This document shows, piece after piece, positions 1-8,400 of a stretch of DNA of 33,856 nt. The stretch is from an uncultured Chloroflexota bacterium (GTDB lineage Bacteria > Chloroflexota > Anaerolineae > Anaerolineales > Anaerolineaceae). The position numbers and the translations under genes were made by a program. Within the stretch, counting starts at the first letter, position 1. The number at the start of each line of letters is the position of its first letter. The stretch covers positions 1 through 33,856 of the forward strand of contig CACYHU010000020.1 of NCBI GenBank assembly GCA_902774215.1, in the 5' to 3' direction. The notes below the pieces were generated by a model. The model had not been told where the DNA came from and made no database searches. It saw nothing but the letters and a program-made list of their open reading frames with translations.

Positions 1-1134
1 TTCCAGGAAAACGGTAAGTTTGTTTATGACTTCGGTCAGGGTGAAAATGGAGCGATCCTTTACGGAATGATCCAGGATGCTGTTGATAAAGCACGGGCTG
101 AAGGTGCTCAATATGTGATTCTCCTTTCCCATCTGGGGCTTAAAGAGGATACAGAACCGTACCGTTCCATCGATGTCATTGAAAACACACATGGCATTGA
201 TGCCGTTCTGGATGGTCATTCTCACTCTGTGATTGCTTCCATGATGGTTCCGAATGATGAGGGTTATCTGATCCCGCTGTCCTCCACCGGCACAAAACTC
301 CAGTACATCGGTGTTCTGAACATCGCTGATTCCGGTGCCATCACCACTACGATCGTCAACGGTACACTGCCGCGCAGCGCGGGTTTCGATCTCGTCGAAG
401 CAGAAGTTACTGCTGATTACGAGGAAATCGTCAATGAAGTTCTGACCACCACCAATGTTGACCTGTGGTTTACCGATAAAGACAATATCCGCCTTGTCCG
501 CTCCCGCGAAACCAACCTTGGCGACCTTGTCGCTGATGCTTATCGTTATGCAACAAAGGCTGATATCGCTTTCGCCAACGGCGGCGGTATCCGTGCCAAT
601 TTGCCTGCCGGCGATCTGACCTTCGCTGACATCAAAGCCTGCCACCCGTTCGGGAACCAGCTTTATGCCGTCAAAGCTAACGGCCAGCAGATCCTCGATG
701 CGCTCGAATGGACTTCCCGCAGCACCAAGTCTGAATACAAGACCGCTGATGGCAATGCTACCGGTGAACTGGGTGGATTCCTCCAGGTCTCCGGTCTGCG
801 GTATACCATTGACACTTCCATCGAATCCCCGGCAATCGCTGATGCGAATGGTATGTTCTTCGGCTTTATCGAAGATGCTCCGCGCCGTGTGACCGATGTG
901 GAAGTTGAAAAGAATGGCGAATGGGTTCCGCTCGATCCGACATCTATCTACCTGCTTGCTTCTCATGACTACATGCTGCGTGATGGCGGTGATGGTACCA
1001 CCATGTTCCAGGGTGACGAAGTCGTGCTGGATCCGGGTATCATGGATTACCAGGTCGTTGTCAATTACATCGATTCTCTCAACGGTGACCTCAGCGCCTA
1101 TGCTGAACCGCAGGGACGCATCACTGTCAAATAA
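1..1134 (+). CDS. 5'-nucleotidase / UDP-sugar hydrolase family protein, C-terminal part (cut by window edge)
   Basis: The frame is open from base 1, so the gene starts before the window and only its last 377 codons are seen. The fragment carries the end of a calcineurin-like metallophosphoesterase domain: SHLG near base 127 and the metal-binding GHSH near base 214. It continues into the substrate-binding 5'-nucleotidase C-terminal domain, with ETNLGDLVADA and NGGGIRA near base 580, then HPFGN and the late DYMLRDGGDG stretch. Family members hydrolyse nucleoside monophosphates or UDP-sugars outside the cytoplasm. The signal peptide and first metal-binding motifs would lie upstream and cannot be checked. 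There is no C-terminal sorting signal or extra domain after the C-terminal domain. The family call is firm; the exact substrate (nucleotides, UDP-sugars, cyclic nucleotides) is open. Confidence 0.9.
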   Translation, partial: FQENGKFVYDFGQGENGAILYGMIQDAVDKARAEGAQYVILLSHLGLKEDTEPYRSIDVIENTHGIDAVLDGHSHSVIASMMVPNDEGYLIPLSSTGTKLQYIGVLNIADSGAITTTIVNGTLPRSAGFDLVEAEVTADYEEIVNEVLTTTNVDLWFTDKDNIRLVRSRETNLGDLVADAYRYATKADIAFANGGGIRANLPAGDLTFADIKACHPFGNQLYAVKANGQQILDALEWTSRSTKSEYKTADGNATGELGGFLQVSGLRYTIDTSIESPAIADANGMFFGFIEDAPRRVTDVEVEKNGEWVPLDPTSIYLLASHDYMLRDGGDGTTMFQGDEVVLDPGIMDYQVVVNYIDSLNGDLSAYAEPQGRITVK

Positions 1135-1168
1135 AGATTATCTTTTGCGATAGCAAATCAATATAAAG

Positions 1169-1205
1169 AGGGACGGCGAAATTGATTCGCCGTCCCTTTG
1201 TTTTG
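1169..1205 (+). terminator. Rho-independent terminator of the 5'-nucleotidase gene
   Basis: A perfect 12-bp stem (1169-1180 with 1186-1197) around a 5-base loop is followed by a T-rich run (TTGTTTT). It starts 35 bases after the stop codon and just precedes the promoter of the next gene. Confidence 0.9.
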
Positions 1206-1232
1206 ACAATGTGCACCATTTTGAGGTAAAAT
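1203..1232 (+). promoter_or_regulatory. Sigma-70-type promoter of the UXS-like gene
   Basis: A perfect -35 box TTGACA (1203-1208) is followed after 18 bases by TAAAAT (1227-1232). The -35 box overlaps the T-run of the preceding terminator. The predicted transcript would start near 1239 and carry a short leader with a good Shine-Dalgarno sequence (GGAGG at 1262-1266) before the ATG at 1273. Confidence 0.65.
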
Positions 1233-1272
1233 ATATCTGATTTTTGTATTATTGTAGCAATGGAGGATCATT

Positions 1273-2235
1273 ATGCGGGTTTTGATAACAGGTGCTGCCG
1301 GTTTTCTCGGTTCTCATTTATGCGAGTTGTTCCTCAGCAGAGGGCATCAGGTCATAGGGATGGACAATTTCATCACCGGGCATGCCCGTAATTTAGCTCA
1401 TCTGTCTGTGAATCCGGATTTCTCTTTTATCCGACATGATGTTTCAAACTTCATCTTTGTTCCAGGACATGTTGACGCGGTACTGCATTTTGCATCTCCT
1501 GCCAGTCCAAACCCGGCATCCCCTTATGGCTACACGAACCTTCCAATCCAGACGATGAAAGCCGGTGCTCTCGGTACTCATAATGCTCTGGGGGTCGCAA
1601 GAGCAAACAAAGCCCGCTTTTTATTGGCTTCCACCAGCGAGATCTACGGCGACCCGCAGGTCCACCCGCAGCGGGAAGATTACTGGGGCCATGTAGACCC
1701 TAATGGAGAACGCTCCGTCTACGATGAAGCAAAGCGATTCGCAGAAGCTTTGACAATGGCATATCACCGTTTCCATGGAGTAGAAACACGCATCGTAAGA
1801 ATATTCAACACCTACGGTCCGCGCATGGATCTTAATGATGGCCGCGTGGTTCCGAATTTTCTAAAACAGGCCATACAGCAAAAACCGCTTACAGTATACG
1901 GAGACGGTCAGCAGACACGTTCCTTCTGTTATGTCAGTGACCTGATCGACGGGATCTATCGATTATTGATGTCCGATGAATGCGATCCCGTCAACATCGG
2001 CAACCCGACAGAAAATACTGTCATGGAACTGGCGGAAGAGATCAACCGTATTACGAATAATCCAGCCGGGATCATTGTCAAAAAAGAACTGCGTCTTGGT
2101 CATGATCCGCAGCGCCGCCGGCCTGATATTACACGCGCCAGGAAAATCCTTGGCTGGGAGCCCAAAGTCAGCCTTGCCGAAGGCATTGAAAAGACACTTC
2201 CTTATTTCAGGGAGAGGATGTCAGAAGATGCTTGA
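1273..2235 (+). CDS. UDP-glucuronate decarboxylase-like NAD-dependent sugar epimerase/dehydratase
   Basis: The 320-residue product is an extended short-chain dehydrogenase/reductase. The Rossmann motif GAAGFLGSH is at residues 7-15, the catalytic Ser/Thr region is [10 protein letters not shown] near 119-128, and Tyr150-x3-Lys154 lies in the [11 protein letters not shown] stretch. [10 protein letters not shown] and the [17 protein letters not shown] block closely match UDP-glucuronate decarboxylases (UXS), which turn UDP-glucuronate into UDP-xylose in the cytoplasm. A dTDP-glucose 4,6-dehydratase-like role is the main alternative, but the [13 protein letters not shown] signature favours UXS. 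The start is supported by GGAGG six bases upstream. The gene overlaps the downstream gtrA-like gene by 8 bases, so it probably feeds a surface glycan pathway. Confidence 0.85.
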   Translation: MRVLITGAAGFLGSHLCELFLSRGHQVIGMDNFITGHARNLAHLSVNPDFSFIRHDVSNFIFVPGHVDAVLHFASPASPNPASPYGYTNLPIQTMKAGALGTHNALGVARANKARFLLASTSEIYGDPQVHPQREDYWGHVDPNGERSVYDEAKRFAEALTMAYHRFHGVETRIVRIFNTYGPRMDLNDGRVVPNFLKQAIQQKPLTVYGDGQQTRSFCYVSDLIDGIYRLLMSDECDPVNIGNPTENTVMELAEEINRITNNPAGIIVKKELRLGHDPQRRRPDITRARKILGWEPKVSLAEGIEKTLPYFRERMSEDA

Positions 2236-2686
2236 TTTTCTCAAAAATCCAACCGAAAGGACCCGGTTTCTGAAATTCTGCGTCGTCGGCGTCATCGGTT
2301 TTGTTGTAGATTTCGGGATTATGAACCTTCTTCTGCATTTAACCGGGAACGCGCGTCTGGCTTCAACCGTTTCTTTCATCGCAGCCGTTATCAGCAACTT
2401 TATCTGGAACCGGTATTGGACTTACCCTGATTCAAGAGAAAAACCGCTGATGCAGCAGCTGGGGCAATTTTTCCTGATCAACGTGATCGGGCTGGGTATC
2501 CGTTATCTGCTGTTTCTGACCATAGACCAGCCTATTATTACCCTTGCGGAACGCCTGCTGCCTGCAGATTTTTTCATCAGCCCCAGTGTTGTCGGGCATA
2601 ACATCACCATGATCATCGCGGTATTTATCGTCATGATGTGGAATTTCTTTGCAAACCGTCTGTGGACTTATAACGACGTAAAATAA
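2228..2686 (+). CDS. GtrA family membrane protein
   Basis: The product has 152 residues and four predicted transmembrane helices. The two internal copies of the GtrA signature are visible: [11 protein letters not shown] after the second helix and [11 protein letters not shown] at the C-terminus. GtrA-like proteins are thought to help move polyprenyl-phosphate-linked sugars across the membrane. The ATG at 2228 is chosen because the residues from there on match the family ([21 protein letters not shown]) and because it gives an 8-base overlap with the preceding gene, typical of translational coupling. The open frame extends further upstream only inside the UXS-like gene. A GtrB-like family 2 glycosyltransferase is encoded nearby at 3969-4925 on the other strand. 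Confidence 0.88.
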   Translation: MLDFLKNPTERTRFLKFCVVGVIGFVVDFGIMNLLLHLTGNARLASTVSFIAAVISNFIWNRYWTYPDSREKPLMQQLGQFFLINVIGLGIRYLLFLTIDQPIITLAERLLPADFFISPSVVGHNITMIIAVFIVMMWNFFANRLWTYNDVK

Positions 2687-2707
2687 CCATCAGGACAGGC
2701 AGGGAAT

Positions 2708-3283
2708 ATGGCAAATCCAAGGATCATCGCAGGAAGCAGAAAAGGGATGCGGTTGAATGCCGTTCCGGGTGACAGTACCCGTCCTGTTACGGACCGGGTC
2801 AAAGAAGCTGTCTTTAATATTATCGGCCCTGATATCATTGACGCCTTCATGTTCGACCTGTTTGGCGGGACCGGCTCTATCGGGCTGGAAGCACTCAGCC
2901 GGGGAGCCTCATATGTCCGCTTCAGTGACGCTAATCGCAATGCTTACAACACACTTGTCTCCAACATCAAACTGACACGCTTTGAAAAACAGGCAAAGGC
3001 ATATTTCGGAGATGTTTTCAATATTCTGCGCGGCATTCCGGACAGGGAATTCGAATATATCTATGTTGCCCCGCCGCAGTATAAAGGGATGTGGAAACGG
3101 ATCCTGGAGGTACTTGATAAAAACGACGGCTGGCTGACAGATGACGGATGGATCATTGTCCAGATACATCCGATAGAACGCGAGGATCTGGAGCTTGAAT
3201 GCTATGAGCTGTTCGATGAAAGAAAATATGGTTCGACCACACTCCTGTTTTACTGCCGCAAAGAACTTGATTCAGAACAATAA
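2708..3283 (+). CDS. rsmD: RsmD-like 16S rRNA (guanine-N2)-methyltransferase
   Basis: The 191-residue product has the RsmD fold and order of motifs: RIIAGSRKGMRL at the N-terminus, RPVTDRVKEAVFNII, the SAM-binding motif MFDLFGGTGSIGLEALSRGA, then the motif IV region. In family members motif IV is (D/N)PPY or DPPF; here it reads YVAPPQYKG, so the usual acidic or Asn residue is Ala. RsmD methylates G966 of 16S rRNA on the small subunit. Downstream of motif IV the protein shows the normal length and the usual late GSTTLLFY strand. The gene follows gtrA by 21 bases and may be cotranscribed with it. The family assignment is firm; activity is less certain because of the altered motif. Confidence 0.82.
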   Translation: MANPRIIAGSRKGMRLNAVPGDSTRPVTDRVKEAVFNIIGPDIIDAFMFDLFGGTGSIGLEALSRGASYVRFSDANRNAYNTLVSNIKLTRFEKQAKAYFGDVFNILRGIPDREFEYIYVAPPQYKGMWKRILEVLDKNDGWLTDDGWIIVQIHPIEREDLELECYELFDERKYGSTTLLFYCRKELDSEQ

Positions 3284-3311
3284 AAAAAACGCCGATACAG
3301 CGCTTTTTTTT
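3282..3311. terminator. Probable bidirectional terminator between convergent genes
   Basis: Eight A (3282-3289), a short CGC/GCG stem around a 7-base loop, and eight T (3304-3311) form a symmetric A-stem-T structure. It lies between rsmD (+) and the methyltransferase gene (-). The GC core is only 3 bp, so strength is doubtful. Confidence 0.5.
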
Positions 3312-3339
3312 CGAGATCCTGATTATTGGCAAATGACAG

Positions 3340-3972
3340 CTAATCAAACTCTTTCCGGACAAGGATCGTGAAATCCCATATCTTATAATCATGCAGCAAA
3401 GCCACATTTCTTGAGAAATGACGTCTGCAGTAATCAAACATCCGGCAGGGATCTGCATAATAAAGATCAGGGCGTTCAGCCATCCGGTCCGCATCTGAAT
3501 AGGATGTCAGAAAATTGACGGAAAACCCGCGTGAAGTCTTCTGATTGAAGGTTTCCAGCGAATCGATCACATAATCAGTCCAGGCATCATAATCAGCTCC
3601 CAATTTCATGTTGAAGACCCCGGAAGCGACAAGGTAATCGCATACCGGAATCTCATCAAGAGATGAATGAAAAGAAACCTGCTGATCACCGGAATAAATT
3701 TTCTGTCCCACACCGAGCGATTTTTCCACAATATCATAACCATAATAATGTGCAAAATCATAACCGGACCGCCGGAACCATTCTGCCATTGCGCCATAGC
3801 CACAGCCAAAATCAAGAACGGAATAAGGCTTATCCGGAACGATCACTTTAGCTAATTGCTCAAAACGAGTCTCCTGCGCGTATGCAGAATTGTAATCCAT
3901 AGCGCTGGGAGCTCCGCCATATTGTTCAATGAGATTTTGAAAATAATTTTTTACAGGGTCAAGATTGTTCAT
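3340..3972 (-). CDS. Class I SAM-dependent methyltransferase, substrate unknown
   Basis: The 210-residue product carries SAM-binding motif I as VLDFGCGYGAMAEWF (residues 52-66) and an acidic residue after the next strand (HYYGYDIVEKSL). The N-terminal helix NLDPVKNYFQNLIEQYG resembles those of methyltransferases that act on sugars or on small molecules in surface polysaccharide clusters. Its start codon overlaps the stop codon of the upstream family 2 glycosyltransferase gene by 4 bases (ATGA), so the two are translationally coupled. This suggests methylation of a glycan or glycolipid. No substrate can be read from the sequence. Confidence 0.75.
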   Translation of the reverse strand: MNNLDPVKNYFQNLIEQYGGAPSAMDYNSAYAQETRFEQLAKVIVPDKPYSVLDFGCGYGAMAEWFRRSGYDFAHYYGYDIVEKSLGVGQKIYSGDQQVSFHSSLDEIPVCDYLVASGVFNMKLGADYDAWTDYVIDSLETFNQKTSRGFSVNFLTSYSDADRMAERPDLYYADPCRMFDYCRRHFSRNVALLHDYKIWDFTILVRKEFD

Positions 3973-4925
3973 TGCTCATTTTTCTCCTGAATATCATTAG
4001 AATCTTCCCAAACCACATAAGGAGGCCGATCGTTTGATCTTTCATAAATACGGGCAAGGTATTCGCCGAAAATACCAAGGGTAAACAGCTGTACACCGGC
4101 AAAAATTGATATGATCGAAGCCAAAAACGGAAAACCGGGAATTGAGCCCAGCGAAAATGTAACAGTAAGCACATAAATAAGCACGGCAATGCCAAACAGC
4201 ATAAAAACAAAACCCAGCATACTTGCAAACCGCAGCGGAACTGTACTGTACCGTGTCATGACCATTATAGTGGTCTTGATCAGTGTACTCATTGAGTAAT
4301 TGGACTTGCCTATTTCCCGCTTGTCTTCTTCGACGTAAACATGGCTGAATTTTTTAGTTCCCCATGTCAGCAGAGGGTCAATACAAACTTCCGGACTCTG
4401 GTAATTCTCAAATGCATTTCTCAGATTTGTACGAAATGCCCGGAATGCACCAATCTCACGGATCGGTATACCCATGATCTTGCTGAGGATCAGCTTTGCC
4501 ATTTTCGACCCCAGATTCCGCCACCATGAATGGGGCATTTTTTTGGGGATCGCATAAATGACATCATAGCCTTTTTCCAGCTCTTCAATCAATAAATGCA
4601 GCTGTTCCGGCGGATGCTGCAGATCATCATCCATTGTTACACAGATTTCATATTTTGCAGCACGAATACCACAAAGAGTCGCATTATGCTGTCCGAAGTT
4701 TCTTGCAAGATGAATCACCCTAATCGTTTCCGGATTCTTTTTCTGCAGATCCTTCAGAACATTCCAGCTGTTATCAGGACTGCAGTCATCCACGAAAACA
4801 ATTTCATAGGATCGAAATTCTTCCGGCAGTACATGCAGCAATCTCTCGGTCAAAGGAATAACAGTATCTGCTCCGTTATAAACCGGGATCACCACTGAAA
4901 CATTGTTTTTCTTTATTTCCGACAT
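3969..4925 (-). CDS. Family 2 glycosyltransferase, polyprenyl-phosphate type (GtrB/DPM1-like)
   Basis: The 318-residue product has an N-terminal GT-A domain: VSVVIPVYNGADT at the start, EIVFVDDCSPDNSW near 41-54 and the metal-binding DDDLQHPPEQL at 99-109. Two hydrophobic helices follow near residues 230-290. This architecture is that of bactoprenol-phosphate or dolichol-phosphate glycosyltransferases (GtrB, ArnC, DPM1), which load a sugar from a nucleotide donor onto a polyprenyl phosphate at the cytoplasmic membrane face. GT-C enzymes, three candidates of which are encoded next door, use such lipid-linked donors. The downstream methyltransferase gene overlaps by 4 bases. The sugar transferred is unknown. 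Confidence 0.87.
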   Translation of the reverse strand: MSEIKKNNVSVVIPVYNGADTVIPLTERLLHVLPEEFRSYEIVFVDDCSPDNSWNVLKDLQKKNPETIRVIHLARNFGQHNATLCGIRAAKYEICVTMDDDLQHPPEQLHLLIEELEKGYDVIYAIPKKMPHSWWRNLGSKMAKLILSKIMGIPIREIGAFRAFRTNLRNAFENYQSPEVCIDPLLTWGTKKFSHVYVEEDKREIGKSNYSMSTLIKTTIMVMTRYSTVPLRFASMLGFVFMLFGIAVLIYVLTVTFSLGSIPGFPFLASIISIFAGVQLFTLGIFGEYLARIYERSNDRPPYVVWEDSNDIQEKNEQ

Positions 4926-4995
4926 AATAATTTGTAATTTTACTGAAATACCATTTTCCGAACGGCATTCTGTTATGTTAATTCTCCGTTATCAA

Positions 4996-7143
4996 CTAAT
5001 TTTTTGATAAAGCGCATCCGACACTGTTCAGGGAAGCAATCAGCGGTGTTATGACACTTTCATCCTCCGGCGGATGGTTTCCAATCCATCTGATCAGATA
5101 CGGGCACATTACAGCATCCAAACCTTTATCTTCTGCATGGACACGTTTAAATAATTCCATTGCCTCCGGATACCGGTCAAGGTTCATATATGCCTCAATA
5201 AATATAAAATATTCTGAAGCCTCCCCGGCTTTCATGGTTGGAAGCACTTCATCACCGATTTCAGCAATGGTTTTCCAATCTTCAGTCTGCCTTGCCAGAT
5301 CTGCTTTTTGAAAATAATAACACCAGTTTTTTTCGGCAGGCTGTTTAAAAACCTCTTTGAAAAGGATATCCGACCTTTCTCCATAAGGATCAATACGTCC
5401 GGCGGGATTAGACAAATATAGAAAATCTTTATATGTATCAGGGAATATATTCAATCCTGCATGCTGTTCCGGATCAACGATCCTGAGGCAGCCGGGCGGG
5501 GAATAATGATACACAACGACATCTTCATTATGTGCACCGAAGAGCGATCCGCGGAAATCCTGATATATTCCGGAACGGTTTCTATATTCTTCAATCGTCC
5601 CAAAGCGCGGCGTAAAAAACATGACACTGTAAGGAAGCCGATCATCATCCCAGGTGCTTTGCGGCTCAAGTGCAAGATTAACCATACCCGTCAGAGAATT
5701 ATCAGATTCATAAATCATGGGATTGTCATCTGCAAGCAAAATTGTAGATTCTTTAAGTGACGGAATACGCGTAACCAGCTGGCTCGCAAAATCTTTTTGT
5801 GTATTCCAATCCTTTCTGTAACTGTTGGCATTGAGTATATTTCCGCCTACAGCCATCGCAGTAAATAATGCCAGCACAAGATTCTTCTGCCACGAAGTAC
5901 GCAGGAAAAAGAAAATCAGTCCTACCATAAAAATCGAACTGCCGAACATAAAAGCTACAAGAAAGCGATCATAAGGATAGGATAAATGGATCGGGAGCAT
6001 CGTTACCCAAAAGGGAAATCCCGGGCATATAACCATAAACAGCCCCAATCCAATAGCGATCAGGCTCCATACTTGATCTGCTTTTTTATGTTCCGGATCA
6101 TTTTCTGTTTGTTCCCTACCCGGCTGATACTTCATTGCGGTCAAAAATATCAGAATAAAAGATAATCCTGCCGCTATCCAGAAAAGCAGCCCTGAATACG
6201 TTTCAAAATCCACATGATTCGGGAAACTGAAAAATTCGACCCACGCAGCCCAGGTTGCTGTATATGCATCCTCGATGATGCGTATAATGACATTGAAAAT
6301 CGCATATAATGGTTTGGATGCAAGCTGATCCATCAAAACAGGCTGATAGCTTGGGAATCGAAAAATTACCACACGCCAGAACATAAATATGCCGAGCACA
6401 CCAAGGTACGGAAGCCATTGGAAAATTACCTTCCATACTTTTTTCATGAACGTAAGACGGCAAAATTCCGAATTTCCGGTTAAAAAGATCCAAATGATAA
6501 AAAACCGACAGACCTCCAGCCCTGTATAGTATTCAGTTGTAACTGTACAAAGAGTAAATAAAGCAACTGAAGGAACAGTCCAAAAAATCCAGCCTTTTTT
6601 GCTCCCGCTGCTGATAGCTTTCAGCATCATGCCATAAGAAAGTATATATTCTAAAAGCAAAACAAAACCGTTGAGCCACACATAAACGATGGGCATTTGT
6701 TTAAACCCGGGATAAACGGCCAGCAGCATGCTTATCCAAAAAACTTCATGCTTTCTCTCCGGCCAGAGCTGCCGCAGCATCCACCAGAATGCTAATGTTA
6801 CAGCCCAGCGGAGGATCACTGTAATTATCTGCCATACCAGTGGATCATTACTCAAATGTGCAGTGATCTGATAGAGATATCCAAGAAACGGACGGTCGGA
6901 ATCAAAAGCAGTCGCAAAACCTTCTGCCCCTTTTGTGATCTTAAACCACAACATCGGCCAGTCATCCCAATAGAATCCTAATTGAGATATAAGAGGGATA
7001 TAAGCAGCTATCGTAACAAGAAGCAGCAAAATCGGTATGTGTTTTTCAGTCAGTTGAAAGCCTTTTTTCTCTTCAGTCATCGTATAAAAAAGACAATTTT
7101 GAATTGTCTGATATTTTTCAGCCTTTCTGTTATCATACGCCAT
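4996..7143 (-). CDS. Large polytopic membrane protein, GT-C glycosyltransferase-like, with C-terminal repeat region
   Basis: The product has 715 residues from the start chosen here. About ten hydrophobic helices fill roughly residues 35-430. An early extracytoplasmic loop carries FYWDDWP (57-63), followed by DRPFLGYLYQI, which recalls the acidic first-loop motif of GT-C enzymes. A soluble domain follows, and the last ~110 residues look like tetratricopeptide-type helices (ADLARQTEDW, AYMNLDRYPEAMELF). I choose ATG 7143 because a good promoter ends 7 bases before it. An ATG at 7080 (MTEEKKGFQ) and a non-ATG start at 7179 are alternatives. No named family is recognised with certainty. Divergence from the gene at 7199 and the nearby lipid-sugar enzymes suggest a role in glycan assembly. 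Confidence 0.65.
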   Translation of the reverse strand: MAYDNRKAEKYQTIQNCLFYTMTEEKKGFQLTEKHIPILLLLVTIAAYIPLISQLGFYWDDWPMLWFKITKGAEGFATAFDSDRPFLGYLYQITAHLSNDPLVWQIITVILRWAVTLAFWWMLRQLWPERKHEVFWISMLLAVYPGFKQMPIVYVWLNGFVLLLEYILSYGMMLKAISSGSKKGWIFWTVPSVALFTLCTVTTEYYTGLEVCRFFIIWIFLTGNSEFCRLTFMKKVWKVIFQWLPYLGVLGIFMFWRVVIFRFPSYQPVLMDQLASKPLYAIFNVIIRIIEDAYTATWAAWVEFFSFPNHVDFETYSGLLFWIAAGLSFILIFLTAMKYQPGREQTENDPEHKKADQVWSLIAIGLGLFMVICPGFPFWVTMLPIHLSYPYDRFLVAFMFGSSIFMVGLIFFFLRTSWQKNLVLALFTAMAVGGNILNANSYRKDWNTQKDFASQLVTRIPSLKESTILLADDNPMIYESDNSLTGMVNLALEPQSTWDDDRLPYSVMFFTPRFGTIEEYRNRSGIYQDFRGSLFGAHNEDVVVYHYSPPGCLRIVDPEQHAGLNIFPDTYKDFLYLSNPAGRIDPYGERSDILFKEVFKQPAEKNWCYYFQKADLARQTEDWKTIAEIGDEVLPTMKAGEASEYFIFIEAYMNLDRYPEAMELFKRVHAEDKGLDAVMCPYLIRWIGNHPPEDESVITPLIASLNSVGCALSKN

Positions 7144-7150
7144 AAACACA

Positions 7151-7179
7151 ATTATGAATCGTATGCAAATTTCTTTCAA
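7151..7179 (-). promoter_or_regulatory. Promoter of the large membrane protein gene, predicted to give a leaderless transcript
   Basis: On the minus strand TTGAAA (7179-7174) is separated by exactly 17 bases from CATAAT (7156-7151). Only 7 bases then precede ATG 7143, so transcription should begin at or just before the start codon. No Shine-Dalgarno sequence could fit in such a leader. Confidence 0.55.
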
Positions 7180-7186
7180 TTATGAT

Positions 7187-7192
7187 TATAAT
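7187..7192 (+). promoter_or_regulatory. -10 box of the PIG-V-like gene, predicted to give a leaderless transcript
   Basis: A perfect TATAAT (7187-7192) lies only 6 bases before ATG 7199. A start point about 7 bases downstream of the -10 box would fall on the A of the ATG. The -35 region (TGCAAA at 7164-7169, 17-base spacing) is weak and overlaps the divergent promoter. Confidence 0.5.
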
Positions 7193-7198
7193 AGACGC

Positions 7199-8380
7199 AT
7201 GGGAAAGTCTGCCGAAAAACGTTATTTTTTTTCAGATAAAAGCCTCTGGCTGTTCATACTAAAGCTTTTTTCAGGGTCCCGGTTGATCCTCCTGATAACA
7301 GCCTGGTTTTCCGGTTATTACCAGGGCAATGTCATTTATCAGCGTTATTTGGACCAGGGCTTTTTTTTATCTTCCAAATGGCTCATCGATATATGGTGCC
7401 GCTGGGACAGTGAATGGCAGCTTTCTATTGTAAAATGGGGATACATTGCCCCTGAGGATCTTACTTCAGGATACAGCAACCTCGCTTTTTTCCCACTTTA
7501 CCCTTATCTTATAAAACTGCTGACATTCTGGATGCCGCAGCGTTTTCAAACGGAGAGCGTTTATCTTCTTATAGGGCTGCTCATCTCCAATATATGCTTC
7601 CTTTTAGCCTTGTACGGCATATCAAAACTAAGTGAATATCTCTTCACATCCCGCACTGCCCGTTTGGCTCCGATACTGATGATTTGTCTTCCCTGCGGTT
7701 TTTACTTCAGCGCTTTTTACGGGGAAAGTCTTTTTCTATGTCTCATCGTCTATACGCTGATTTTGGCTGAAAAAGATCAATGGAAGTGGAGCGCCCTTTG
7801 CGCCGCTTTTGCCGCTCTGTGCCGGCCTCATGGGGTTTTGATCCTTATTCCTGCCGCTTATATCTATATGGCAAAAAGAAACTGGAATTTCAAAAAAATC
7901 GGTACTTCCTGGCTTTGGTATTTTCTTGTTCCTGCCGGTATTTGCATCTATTTTTATTATCTGTACACCCTCACAGGAGACTTCCTCGCATTTTTCAAAG
8001 CCCAGTCATCCTGGGGTCGGAGTCTTACAGATCTTTCTGCATTCAGTCTGTATTTTGAACCGCTCCATACGCGGCATAACCGGCCGACAACAATTGACCT
8101 GGTCATGATCATAACTTCATTGATCCTCAGTATTCTGATGACATTCAGAACAAAAAATAAAGCATATGGAATTTATGCGCTTGTCTGCACTCTTGTCCTG
8201 ATCGGCACAGGAAATCTTTACTCAATGATGAGATATACCGCGGTAATTTTTCCGGTATGGATCTATGCTGCCAATCTTTTGAAAGAAAAAAAGGATGCAT
8301 TCAGTTTGTTGTGTCTGGTTTTTCTCTCAGTTCAGGTTTTACTGTTTTGCGGTTGGATAAACTATTATTGGATTGCTTAG
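7199..8380 (+). CDS. PIG-V/Gpi18-like mannosyltransferase-related integral membrane protein
   Basis: The 393-residue product is strongly hydrophobic, with roughly nine helices. Features typical of the PIG-V-related bacterial family are visible: WCRWDSEWQLSIVKWGY in the first large loop, with the acidic residue of the W-D motif, then LAFFPLYPYLIKLL, then FYFSAFYGESLFL, then ALCRPHGVLIL. Family members are GT-C enzymes that transfer mannose or a related sugar from a polyprenyl-phosphate donor on the outer face of the cytoplasmic membrane. ATG 7199 is preferred over an in-frame upstream ATG at 7154, because the latter lies inside the predicted promoter region and the family begins near residue 1 of the shorter form. 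The next gene starts 20 bases downstream. The acceptor is unknown. Confidence 0.8.
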   Translation: MGKSAEKRYFFSDKSLWLFILKLFSGSRLILLITAWFSGYYQGNVIYQRYLDQGFFLSSKWLIDIWCRWDSEWQLSIVKWGYIAPEDLTSGYSNLAFFPLYPYLIKLLTFWMPQRFQTESVYLLIGLLISNICFLLALYGISKLSEYLFTSRTARLAPILMICLPCGFYFSAFYGESLFLCLIVYTLILAEKDQWKWSALCAAFAALCRPHGVLILIPAAYIYMAKRNWNFKKIGTSWLWYFLVPAGICIYFYYLYTLTGDFLAFFKAQSSWGRSLTDLSAFSLYFEPLHTRHNRPTTIDLVMIITSLILSILMTFRTKNKAYGIYALVCTLVLIGTGNLYSMMRYTAVIFPVWIYAANLLKEKKDAFSLLCLVFLSVQVLLFCGWINYYWIA

Positions 8381-8400
8381 AATCATAAATCTGCCTCACG

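Noticed and set aside
1976-2227. N-terminal extension of the GtrA protein
   Set aside because: The extra residues are the out-of-frame translation of the UXS-like gene; the GtrA family begins at the ATG at 2228.
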